Assembly: GCA_035570275.1 (NCBI GenBank)
Contig: DATMNI010000306.1
Span: 1-16,607 of the forward strand
Source: DATMNI01 sp035570275
GTDB taxonomy: Bacteria > Acidobacteriota > Terriglobia > Bryobacterales > Bryobacteraceae
Length of the DNA: 16,607 bases
Direction of reading: 5' to 3'
Part shown: piece by piece, positions 7,621 to 14,097 of the stretch
How positions within the stretch are numbered: position 1 is the first letter of the stretch
Layout of the letters: each line of letters starts with the position of its first letter
Notes under the pieces: generated by a model
Seen by the model: only the letters and a program-made list of their open reading frames with translations
Databases searched by the model: none
What the model was told of the DNA's origin: nothing
Position numbers and translations under genes: made by a program

Positions 7621-8462
7621 AACGGCTTCCAATCGAGTGCCAGCGTGGCCGCCAGCAGCGCGCGTGTGCTGGCGTGCCGCGGGTGCGCGAACAACTCGCC
7701 GGTGAGGGCGTGCTCCACGATGCGGCCGCTCTCCATGACCGCGATTTCGCCGGCCATTTCAGCCGCCAGTCTGAGGTCATGCGTAATCAGAATCATGGTC
7801 AGGCCGAGACGCTGTCGCAACTCCTTGAGCAGGCCGCAGATCTGGGTCTCGAGTGCCTGGTCCAGTCCGGAAAACGATTCATCCAGGATCAGCAGCTTGG
7901 GGTGGAGCACCAATGCCCGCGCGATCGCCAGGCGCTGCCGCTCACCCCCGCTGAACTCATGGGCTCGTTTGCCGGCGGCGGCGCGCGCCAGCCCTACCGT
8001 CTCCATCAGGCTGACCGCCCGTTCCCGCCGCGCGCGCCGATCCCCGCGCTGCTGTATCGCCAGAGGCTCGGCAACGATTTCGGCGGCGGTGAAGCGCGGA
8101 TTCAAGCTGGCCGCCGGCTCCTGAAAGATGATCTGGATTTCGGCCCGCATGCGCCGCCGGTCCCGCCCGTCCAGGCTCCAAAGATTGCGACTCTCGAACC
8201 AGACTTCCCCCGCCGTAGGCTCCTCGAAGAACGTCAGGCACCGGGCCAGCGTAGACTTGCCCGAGCCCGATGGTCCCACGAGGCCCAGAGTCTGCCCGCG
8301 CCCCAGTTGAAGGTTCACGTCGTCAAGCGCGGGCCGCTGTCCGTGGACCTGCCGCCCGTAGACCTTCGTGAGCCCGCGCACCTTGAGCAGAGGCTCTTCA
8401 GAGCCGCGACTTGTCGCTCGACCGTTAGGAAGCGGACCGTCAGTGGGCAGATCAGCGGGCAT
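7617..8462 (-). CDS. ABC importer ATPase, DppF/OppF type
   Basis: A 281-residue ATP-binding subunit that would energise the permease pair. Motifs are the Walker A GPSGSGKST (63-71), Q-loop FQEP (113-116), signature FSGGERQ (170-176), Walker B LLILDE (190-195) and H-loop ITHD (226-229). The C-terminal tail FAHPRHASTRALLAA is the degenerate form of the family's HPYT...LL segment. The start ATG shares one base with the upstream ATPase stop (TAATG). The first ~23 residues, including GPLPNGRATSRGSEE, precede the conserved fold, are low in family character, and are largely encoded by a REP-like repeat (8400-8438). An internal start would be needed if that segment is not translated, but no good one is evident. 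Confidence 0.93.
   Translation of the reverse strand: MPADLPTDGPLPNGRATSRGSEEPLLKVRGLTKVYGRQVHGQRPALDDVNLQLGRGQTLGLVGPSGSGKSTLARCLTFFEEPTAGEVWFESRNLWSLDGRDRRRMRAEIQIIFQEPAASLNPRFTAAEIVAEPLAIQQRGDRRARRERAVSLMETVGLARAAAGKRAHEFSGGERQRLAIARALVLHPKLLILDESFSGLDQALETQICGLLKELRQRLGLTMILITHDLRLAAEMAGEIAVMESGRIVEHALTGELFAHPRHASTRALLAATLALDWKPL
8400..8438. repeat. REP-like half-element inside the start of the second ATPase gene
   Basis: The plus strand reads agccgcgac, then a 12-base interruption (8411-8422), then cgttaggaagcgga. Without the interruption this matches the right arm of the inverted repeat at 14157-14179 with about one mismatch over the compared core. The interruption includes part of a small palindrome (gcgac-tt-gtcgc). 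The element falls in codons about 8-21 of the ATPase at 8462-7617. Confidence 0.7.
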
Positions 8463-9247
8463 TAGAGGACCTGCCGCGGCGCGCCGCGTTCCACAATCCG
8501 GCCCCCGTGCATCACCAGAACGCAATCCGCCGTGGCGGCCATCACCCCCGGGCTGTGGCTGATCAGCAGAAAACTGGTTCGCAGGGTGCTTCGCAGATTG
8601 CGGAAGAGTGCCGCCAGTTCCACCACCCGGACGGCATCGAGCGCCGTGAATGGCTCGTCGGCGATCACCAGCGCCGGTTGGCACGCCAAGGCTTGGGCGA
8701 TGACCACGCGCTGCCGCTCGCCCCCGCTCAACTGATGAGGATACGCGGCGGCGATGCGTCGCCAGTCCGCCAACCCCGCCAGATGGAACAGCGATTCCAG
8801 GCTGGCGCCGGCCGGCTCGCACCCGTGGGCGCGCATCACCTCCGACACCTGCGTGCCGGCGCGCAACACCGGATTCAAAGCCAGCAGCGGATCCTGAAAA
8901 ATCAGGCAGATCTCCGCGCCGCGGACGCCTTCCAGTTGGCGGTCTGTCAGCCCGAGAAGGTTCCGGCCGCCCATCCGGACTTCGCCGCGGACACGGTATT
9001 TGGCCGGGGAAAGCAGGTTCAACAGTGCCAACGCCAGCGTCGTCTTGCCACAGCCCGATTCGCCGAACAGCCCTACAATCGTCCCGGGTTCGATCTCAAA
9101 AGAGATTTCGGAGAGGATAGGGGCCGGCTTGGCCGGCCGGGCGGCGCCTCCCGCACCGGCGCCTTCCACTGCCAGCAGATCCACATTCAGATTTCGGACC
9201 TGCAGAAGACTCCGCGAAGGTGCGCCTGGCAGTACCCCATCGGACAT
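8462..9247 (-). CDS. ABC importer ATPase, DppD/OppD type, lacking the usual C-terminal tail
   Basis: A 261-residue ATP-binding subunit. Motifs are the Walker A GESGCGKTT (62-70), Q-loop FQDP (117-120), signature LSGGERQR (173-180), Walker B LVIADEP (193-199) and H-loop H231. Two oddities are visible. First, a Gly/Ala/Pro-rich insertion at about 28-42 (EGAGAGGAARPAKPAP) lies where the family has a short linker before the first strand. Second, the protein stops at GAPRQVL, omitting the roughly 50-60-residue C-terminal extension with the HPYT motif that DppD proteins usually carry. The stop overlaps the next ATPase start, so the truncation coincides with the compact gene junction. All catalytic motifs remain, so it is probably functional. 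Confidence 0.9.
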   Translation of the reverse strand: MSDGVLPGAPSRSLLQVRNLNVDLLAVEGAGAGGAARPAKPAPILSEISFEIEPGTIVGLFGESGCGKTTLALALLNLLSPAKYRVRGEVRMGGRNLLGLTDRQLEGVRGAEICLIFQDPLLALNPVLRAGTQVSEVMRAHGCEPAGASLESLFHLAGLADWRRIAAAYPHQLSGGERQRVVIAQALACQPALVIADEPFTALDAVRVVELAALFRNLRSTLRTSFLLISHSPGVMAATADCVLVMHGGRIVERGAPRQVL

Positions 9248-9293
9248 GCCTAATAGAGTACAGCGAAGCGCAGGCGCCCGTTATGGCGAACGG

Positions 9294-9656
9294 TTATTTC
9301 GAAAAGTCTACCCACTCAATGCCGCGCGGCAGTCTTAGGTGGACGCCGGGGGTCCGCGGCACTACGTGAACCACTGCGTGTGCCCCGTTTTCGTCACCCG
9401 GCGACCCATCTTCGAAGCCAAGATCGAAGCCTTCCACTTTCACATACGATTCGATTCGTTTCCGGATTTCACCCACCATGTTCCAAACCATGCGTTGCTC
9501 CTGCACATCCAAATCGTAAAAGGCCGACACATGGCGTCGCGAAGCGATTACTATGTGGCACACTGCTAACGGTTTGGTGTGCGGAACGGCAACCGCATCT
9601 TCGGTGACGATCCACGCGTCTTCCAAAGTGAGCGAGCAGTAAGGGCAGGCGGACAC
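9294..9656 (-). CDS. HIT-fold protein with altered histidine triad
   Basis: A 120-residue small protein of the histidine-triad superfamily, whose active members hydrolyse nucleoside phosphoramidates or dinucleoside polyphosphates. The N-terminal CPYC (residues 4-7) resembles the zinc-knuckle start of many HIT hydrolases, and IVIASRRHVSAFYDL is typical core sequence. The triad region reads GAHAVVHVVPR where active members have H-x-H-x-H-x-x. The first and third histidines are present but the middle, nucleophilic one is valine, so the enzyme is probably catalytically inactive or altered. The start is a GTG at 9656; no strong Shine-Dalgarno is seen. It lies 46 bases upstream of the ABC ATPase gene on the same strand and may head the operon. 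The region upstream (9657-9823) is a divergent promoter region. Confidence 0.85.
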   Translation of the reverse strand: MSACPYCSLTLEDAWIVTEDAVAVPHTKPLAVCHIVIASRRHVSAFYDLDVQEQRMVWNMVGEIRKRIESYVKVEGFDLGFEDGSPGDENGAHAVVHVVPRTPGVHLRLPRGIEWVDFSK

Positions 9657-9733
9657 CCACTACTATAGCTCAGCGGCGCCATCCGGGTACCGGTTAAACT
9701 CAGGACGCCGTTTCAGGAGTTCAATCGCAACAC

Positions 9734-9742
9734 TGCTATGCT
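9734..9742 (+). promoter_or_regulatory. Possible extended -10 promoter for the exported small protein
   Basis: TGC followed by TATGCT resembles an extended -10 (TGnTATAAT), 82 bases before the ATG at 9824, in the divergent region between the HIT gene and the plus-strand gene. No recognisable -35 hexamer lies 16-18 bases upstream. This is a weak call. Confidence 0.25.
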
Positions 9743-9806
9743 CATGGTTAACGGTTTCCTCGCCGGCAGCGTCTTTCCGTCAGATTGAACCCAGAAGGGA
9801 CACATC

Positions 9807-9814
9807 AGGAAGGA
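9807..9814 (+). promoter_or_regulatory. Shine-Dalgarno deciding the start at 9824
   Basis: The purine block AGGAAGGA ends nine bases before the ATG at 9824. The frame is open back to a TTG at 9785, but that start has no comparable site and would prepend a hydrophilic segment to the signal peptide. Confidence 0.7.
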
Positions 9815-9823
9815 CATAATCGA

Positions 9824-10264
9824 ATGCGGAAAAGAATCGTTATCGCAATGCCCGCCGCCGTGCTGGCGCTCGCGGGTCAACTATTCGCCGGCGGATTCTG
9901 GCTGCAGTTGGGTAACCCGGATGCCAGCGCCGAGGCGCGCCAGGTGAACGCCGTCGTCACCATCAAAGCCACGGGCTGCCACGATCCGGCTGCCGCGAAA
10001 GTGACAGCCACCGCGATCGGAATGGTGGATGGCCAGCGCCGCAGCATCGCGCTCAAGCTCGACAAGCTATCCGAGCCGGGCGCTTATGCGCTGTCGCAGC
10101 AGTGGCCCAAGGAGGGTAAGTGGGTCATCGAACTGGTCGCCCGGAACGACGAACAGTTCACCAATACGCTCCTCACCGCCGGCCCCCAAGGTGTTGACCG
10201 GTTGCACGCCAAAGCCGATATGAAGGCGTTCGCGCCGGCCGACGTCGATGGGTTGCTTAAGTAA
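9824..10264 (+). CDS. Exported protein of unknown function, small beta-sandwich-like
   Basis: A 146-residue protein. Residues 1-22 (MRKRIVIAMPAAVLALAGQL) form a signal peptide: positive start, hydrophobic core and a likely Ala-x-Ala-like cleavage near FAGG. The mature part is short alternating strands: ARQVNAVVTIKATGCHDPAA, a segment with RRSIALKLDKL, then QQWPKEGKWVIELVARN. The KEGKWVIELVA motif resembles small Ig-like exported domains that describe a compound's effect, such as YtkA-like proteins, but I do not assign a family. It has a single cysteine in the mature part. It is followed by a palindromic repeat and then the sigma-FecR operon on the same strand, so it may be monocistronic. Confidence 0.8.
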   Translation: MRKRIVIAMPAAVLALAGQLFAGGFWLQLGNPDASAEARQVNAVVTIKATGCHDPAAAKVTATAIGMVDGQRRSIALKLDKLSEPGAYALSQQWPKEGKWVIELVARNDEQFTNTLLTAGPQGVDRLHAKADMKAFAPADVDGLLK

Positions 10265-10270
10265 CTTCGT

Positions 10271-10411
10271 ATGGGGCAGGTTGATAACCTGCGGCGGATT
10301 GTTAATCCGCCCGCGCGATGCGCAGCGAGCGCGCCGGCGTTGGCGGCCCCGCGCAGCAGGCAGCTTGGCAATCCGCCGTACCCAGAGGGTACTTCTATCA
10401 ACCCTGCCCCA
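10271..10411. repeat. Palindromic repeat element with terminal inverted repeats, upstream of the sigma gene
   Basis: The outer ends are inverted: tggggcaggttgata (10272-10286) against tatcaaccctgcccca (10396-10411), identical but for one extra base. Inside lie nested palindromes: gcaggtt/aacctgc (10276-10292), ggcggatt/aatccgcc (10293-10311) and a perfect gtaccc-aga-gggtac hairpin (10378-10392). The element fills the whole gap between the exported-protein gene and the sigma gene, ending ten bases before the sigma start codon. It resembles a REPIN or MITE-like unit; no coding capacity. Confidence 0.85.
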
Positions 10412-10420
10412 CGAACCAAT

Positions 10421-10975
10421 ATGATGATGCTGGTGGCGTTGGAAACATCCGAGGAAGATGGCTTGATCGCTCAGGCGGCGCAGGGGGACCGCTCGGCCTT
10501 CGGCGAACTCTACCTTCGCTACGCCCGCATGGTGCACGGGATCTTATTGGCCCGTGTGCCCGCGGGCGATGCCGAAGACCTGGTGCAGGACGTGTTTCTC
10601 TCGGCCATGCGCCAGCTTCGCGGTCTGCGCACCGCGGCGGCCTTTCGCGGCTGGCTGGGGGCGATCGCCCGCAACCGCGCCATGGACTATTTTCGTAAGG
10701 CCCGGCAGACCGTGCCGCTTACCGAACAGAACGCCGAGCAAAGCGAGCGCGCGCACGCGCCGCGGGAAACCACCGGGGACGCCTTCCTGGTCCTGGACAT
10801 GGTCCGCGGCTTGCCGGAAGCCTATCGCGAGACGCTGATCCTGCGGCTGGTGGAAGGAATGACGGGTCCGGAAATTGCAAAGGTGACGGGTCTCACGCCC
10901 GACTCCGTGCGGGTCAACCTTTGCCGTGGTATGAAGATGCTGCGCGAGTTGGCGGGAGGCATTGAAGGCAAATGA
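10421..10975 (+). CDS. ECF-type RNA polymerase sigma factor (sigma-FecR pair)
   Basis: A 184-residue sigma-70-family protein. Region 2 covers about residues 24-90 (FGELYLRYARMVHGILLARV, DAEDLVQDVFLSAMRQLRGL, GWLGAIARNRAMDYFRKARQ). A short linker follows, then region 4 at about 125-180 (LPEAYRETLILRLVEGMTGP, TPDSVRVNLCRGMKMLREL). The DAEDLVQDVF motif is classical for ECF factors. The frame is open from 10271, but the earlier part is encoded by the palindromic repeat. I start at 10421, the first of three consecutive ATG codons; 10424 or 10427 would also fit and no strong Shine-Dalgarno separates them. The stop overlaps the FecR-domain gene (ATGA), implying coupled synthesis with a probable membrane-bound regulator. 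Confidence 0.92.
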   Translation: MMMLVALETSEEDGLIAQAAQGDRSAFGELYLRYARMVHGILLARVPAGDAEDLVQDVFLSAMRQLRGLRTAAAFRGWLGAIARNRAMDYFRKARQTVPLTEQNAEQSERAHAPRETTGDAFLVLDMVRGLPEAYRETLILRLVEGMTGPEIAKVTGLTPDSVRVNLCRGMKMLRELAGGIEGK

Positions 10976-11961
10976 ACGAAGACTATTTGTGGGACCGTTC
11001 CGGGCCGCCCGACCCGGAAATCGAACGCTTGGAGCGGACGCTGGCTCCGCTGCGCTACCGCCATCGCGCCGAATTTGTGCAGCAGGCGCCCTTGTCGCCC
11101 CGGATGCCGCCCCGGATGTCACCTCGAGTGTGGTGGGCCGCCGCTGCCGCTGTCGTGCTGGCGGCCTCCGGCATCTCGCGGTTCGCCGCGCCGCAACCTC
11201 GACCCACTGCCTGGCAGGTGACGAATGTGGAAGGCGGAGCGCGTCTGGGAGGCAAGTCCGCGGCGCTCGACATGCAGGTCCAATCGGGCGAGGCCGTGCG
11301 CACCGGGGCCGGCTCGCTGGTTTCGCTGCAGGCCGACGATGTCGGCCGCATGGACATCGGACCGGATTCGGAATTGCGCGCCGCCACGGATCGAAAGGTG
11401 ATGCTGCAGCGCGGCACTCTGCACGCCTACATCTGGGCGCGGCCCGGCGACTTCGTGGTGGATACCCCCGGCGCGCGCGCCATTGACCTGGGATGCGAAT
11501 ATACGCTGAAAGTGGATACCAACGGCAACGGGCTGATCCAGGTGTCCCTCGGTTGGGTGGCGTTTCAGTATGGCGACCACGAATCGTTCATCCCCGCCGG
11601 TGCGCAGTGCCTCACCCACAAGTCCGGCGGCCCCGGAATCCCGTTTTACGACGATGCCTCCGATGAGTTCCGGGTCGCCCTGCGCGGCTTTGAGCGCGGA
11701 GACACTGCCGCCCTGCCGCGCATACTTGCCGCGGCACGGCCTCGCGACGGCCTGACGTTGTGGCATCTCCTGACCAGGGCTCCGGCCGCGGAGCGGGGCC
11801 GGGTGTTCGACCGGTTTGGTCAGTTAGTAAGTCTGTCCGCCGAAATCTCACGCGACGCCGTCGTGCGCAGGGACGCCCACGCCATCGATCTTTGCTGGGA
11901 CGCGCTCGGCCTGGAGAATGCCAGTTGGTGGCGAGGCTGGGAACGGCGGTGGAGCGAGTAA
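10972..11961 (+). CDS. Single-pass membrane FecR-domain protein, probable regulator of the sigma factor
   Basis: A 329-residue protein. Residues 1-50 are cytoplasmic and charged (NEDYLWDRSGPPDPEIERLE), consistent with an anti-sigma-like segment, though no zinc-binding HxxxCxxC is present. One membrane segment lies at about 53-67. A periplasmic FecR domain occupies about 100-205: GEAVRTGAGSLVSLQ, MDIGPDSELRA, LQRGTLHAYIWA, FVVDTPGARAIDLGCEYTL, then SLGWVAF and an AGAQC segment. The C-terminal ~100 residues are helical and not assigned. In FecIR-type systems the FecR partner senses an outer-membrane or periplasmic signal and controls its ECF sigma; the 4-base overlap supports that here. No TonB-dependent receptor is adjacent, so this is not a classical iron-siderophore locus. 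Confidence 0.88.
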   Translation: MNEDYLWDRSGPPDPEIERLERTLAPLRYRHRAEFVQQAPLSPRMPPRMSPRVWWAAAAAVVLAASGISRFAAPQPRPTAWQVTNVEGGARLGGKSAALDMQVQSGEAVRTGAGSLVSLQADDVGRMDIGPDSELRAATDRKVMLQRGTLHAYIWARPGDFVVDTPGARAIDLGCEYTLKVDTNGNGLIQVSLGWVAFQYGDHESFIPAGAQCLTHKSGGPGIPFYDDASDEFRVALRGFERGDTAALPRILAAARPRDGLTLWHLLTRAPAAERGRVFDRFGQLVSLSAEISRDAVVRRDAHAIDLCWDALGLENASWWRGWERRWSE

Positions 11962-11963
11962 TT

Positions 11964-12080
11964 TGTGAGGCGGATTGTTAATCTGCGGCACCCTCGAAAG
12001 TCGCTTGTGGAAGTTCGGCCGCGCGCCAACTCCCGGCAGGCGGATTAGCAATCCGCCGCAGGTTAGCAACCTGCCCCACA
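11964..12080. repeat. Palindromic repeat element downstream of the sigma-FecR operon
   Basis: It contains ggcggattgttaatctgc (11969-11986), ggcggattagcaatccgcc (12039-12057) and gcaggttagcaacctgc (12058-12074), then ends tgccccaca. The right 41 bases (12039-12079), read on the minus strand, match 10271-10311 of the upstream element with about three mismatches, so the two elements are the same family and lie inverted around the sigma-FecR pair. It starts three bases after the FecR stop codon and could double as the transcript's 3' hairpin. Confidence 0.85.
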
Positions 12081-12392
12081 TAACTTCGCCGTATACCCGG
12101 TACTTCTTACAGAGTTCCAAGTTCAACAATGTAACTACTATGCGGGCGGCGACGGGTGTGTTCCTGGGCACCGGGACGGAAAACCTACGGATTGCCACGT
12201 TTGCCGCCGGCCGAAGTTGCTAAGTCATTACACGATTGGGCGCGCCCAGCCGAGTCTTGGATCGGGCGTCGCGATGCACCGGCCAATCCGTAGCCATTGC
12301 GAGGAGTAGTCTGCGATACCGCACAGTTTCGAGACACCATGGCGCCCCTCTGGCCGCCGGATTGCAACTCTCCTCGCACAGCCGGATAAGCC
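12081..12392. other. 312-base non-coding stretch before the TonB fusion gene
   Basis: I found no convincing gene, tRNA, terminator or known riboswitch core here. Short frames in it are not family-like. It presumably holds the promoter of the gene at 12393, but no sigma-70-like -35/-10 pair stands out and the start has only a weak ggataag purine tract before it. Confidence 0.5.
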
Positions 12393-13961
12393 ATGAAATC
12401 AGAGCGGCAGTCTGTTTCCACCCCAATACCCATTGACGCCGACCCACGCGGCATTGCCTGTGAATGGGATGCGCCGGACGGCGCGCACCGTGTCACTCTA
12501 AATTCCGCGCTAATTCGGGAACTGCGGCAGGCGGCGATCCAGGCCTTTCTGGCGATTCCGAGAAGAGGCGTCGAGATTGGCGGGTTGCTGCTCGGACAGG
12601 TGCGGCAAGAGCCGCGAAGTGCCGGACCTTCCGAAACTGCCGTATTTGAAATTGCGGCCTTTGAGAATGTGCCGTGCGAGCACCGCTTCGGTCCGTCTTA
12701 CATCCTTGACGACTTGGACCGCGCGCATCTCGTCGAACTCCTGGCCCGCTATCAACAAGATGGATCTCTGCCCATTGTGGGCTTCTATCGCAGCTACACC
12801 GGCAGGGAAGCGCGGCTGGATGAAACCGATCTGGAACTGATGCAGACCTTTGTCCCGGATCGCCATCTAGTCTGCCTTGTGCTGCAGCCGCTCTCCATGG
12901 AGAAATGCGTCGCGGGATTCCAGTTCTGGAACGGCCGCGAAATTCTCCCGGAGCCTGCTCATCCTCTGTTCCCGTTTGAAGCGGCGCAGATGAATCAGGA
13001 GACGGCTACGCCGCCGGCCGCCACCGGGCCGCGTGGACCGCTGCCGGATGTGGCCGAGACCACGGAAGGGGAGCCCCCCGAAATTCAAGGTAAGACGCAA
13101 GCATACTGGATCGGCTCGGCCGTGCGGCAACCGGACCCGCCGGCACCCTTCAGCGGTGTTAATCGGCGCCGCCGGTATGAGGACGAAGACGAAGACGAAG
13201 AAGCGGCGCCCGGAACTGGCCGCCGGTCTCGAATTCTGCTGCCGCTGCTGTTTTTTATCCTGGTCGCCATTGCCTCCGCCGCCGTCTATCAACTATGGAT
13301 GGTTTCACGGGAGCCCCGATCGGTACAGGCCCGCTGGGTACAGGTTGGTTTGAACGCGCGGCCGTCCGCGCGCGCACTGGAGCTCAGTTGGGATGCCGCT
13401 GCCCCCGCGGTGGCGCAAGCGACGCGCGGCGTTTTGGCGGTGACTGACGGCCGCAATCCCGTCGAGATACTGTTGAACCCGGAGCAGGTTCGCCGCGGGA
13501 GTCTCTCCTATGCATCCGCGGGCGTGGACGTTTTGTTTCAGCTTCGCTTGTACGACAAGGAAAACCCGCTGACCGCCGAGTCTCTGCGCGTGATCAGGCT
13601 TCCCAACCCGGAGCCCGTGGCGGCGACTGTACCGGCGGACCCGCTGCCGGACCGCTTGGCGACAGGTCCAGCGGCGAGTCCACCCGCGGCCCGGCACGAA
13701 GTCCAACCGGTGATATCCCCGGGCATCCGCAGCCGCATCCTGTCGCGAACGGTGGTGCCGGTCGTAGTCAAAGTGAACCGATCCGGACGCGTGACGGGGG
13801 CCTCGTCCAGAGTTGACGGCAACGGGCTTGAACGGTACCTTGCCGGCGAGGCAGTGAGAGCCGCGCGCCAGTGGACGTTTTCGCCGGCGCGATCGAAGGA
13901 CGGATCGCCGGTAGCTGCGACGAAGACGATTTTGTTCGAATTCCCGCCAGCCTCGCAGTAA
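12393..13961 (+). CDS. Membrane fusion protein: JAB/MPN-like domain without zinc ligands, TM segment, C-terminal TonB domain
   Basis: A 522-residue protein in four parts. Residues about 35-185 resemble the JAB1/MPN (JAMM) fold: RRGVEIGGLLLG (57-68) matches the JAMM E-x-GG strand, and VGFYRSYTGREARLDETDLEL (129-149) aligns with the motif VGWYHSHPG...SxxD. However, the zinc-binding His-x-His is Arg133-Ser-Tyr135, so isopeptidase activity is unlikely. Residues 186-280 are a Pro-rich linker ending in RRRRYEDEDEDEE. One membrane segment lies at about 281-300, which puts the MPN-like part in the cytoplasm. A beta-rich region (about 315-405) is followed by a second Pro/Ala linker. A TonB C-terminal domain occupies about 450-518 (VVVKVNRSGRVTGASSRVDG, ARQWTFSPARSKDGSPV). 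TonB domains contact outer-membrane receptors, but no ExbB/ExbD or receptor gene is adjacent. The MPN assignment rests on motifs only. Confidence 0.85.
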   Translation: MKSERQSVSTPIPIDADPRGIACEWDAPDGAHRVTLNSALIRELRQAAIQAFLAIPRRGVEIGGLLLGQVRQEPRSAGPSETAVFEIAAFENVPCEHRFGPSYILDDLDRAHLVELLARYQQDGSLPIVGFYRSYTGREARLDETDLELMQTFVPDRHLVCLVLQPLSMEKCVAGFQFWNGREILPEPAHPLFPFEAAQMNQETATPPAATGPRGPLPDVAETTEGEPPEIQGKTQAYWIGSAVRQPDPPAPFSGVNRRRRYEDEDEDEEAAPGTGRRSRILLPLLFFILVAIASAAVYQLWMVSREPRSVQARWVQVGLNARPSARALELSWDAAAPAVAQATRGVLAVTDGRNPVEILLNPEQVRRGSLSYASAGVDVLFQLRLYDKENPLTAESLRVIRLPNPEPVAATVPADPLPDRLATGPAASPPAARHEVQPVISPGIRSRILSRTVVPVVVKVNRSGRVTGASSRVDGNGLERYLAGEAVRAARQWTFSPARSKDGSPVAATKTILFEFPPASQ

Positions 13962-14004
13962 GCCGCCGCTGCGGCGACTCGCACTCGTGACGGCAAGACG
14001 TTGT

Positions 14005-14043
14005 GGCATCGCCCGACCGGACCTCCGACGGCCGGGCGATGCC
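14005..14043. terminator. Strong hairpin between convergent genes
   Basis: A perfect 11-base stem (ggcatcgcccg at 14005-14015 against cgggcgatgcc at 14033-14043) with a 17-base loop that can pair further (ccg/cgg). It sits 43 bases after the TonB-fusion stop, between convergent genes, a typical terminator place. No T-run follows on either strand, so it may be a factor-dependent terminator or 3' stabiliser, or part of the repeat cluster that follows. A separate 8-base palindrome (gtttcgcg/cgcgaaaac) lies at about 14080-14099. Confidence 0.45.
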
Positions 14044-14097
14044 GGTGGCCGGTGGCCGGGGGTGCTTAACGGTTTTGGGGGTTTCGCGGCCGCGAAA

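Noticed and set aside
12150..12240. GC-rich segment with ggaaaacct and gccgccggcc, considered as a c-di-GMP (GEMM-like) riboswitch
   Set aside because: The conserved GEMM core (GCAAACC ... GACGCAAAGCC) and its two-stem arrangement are not present.
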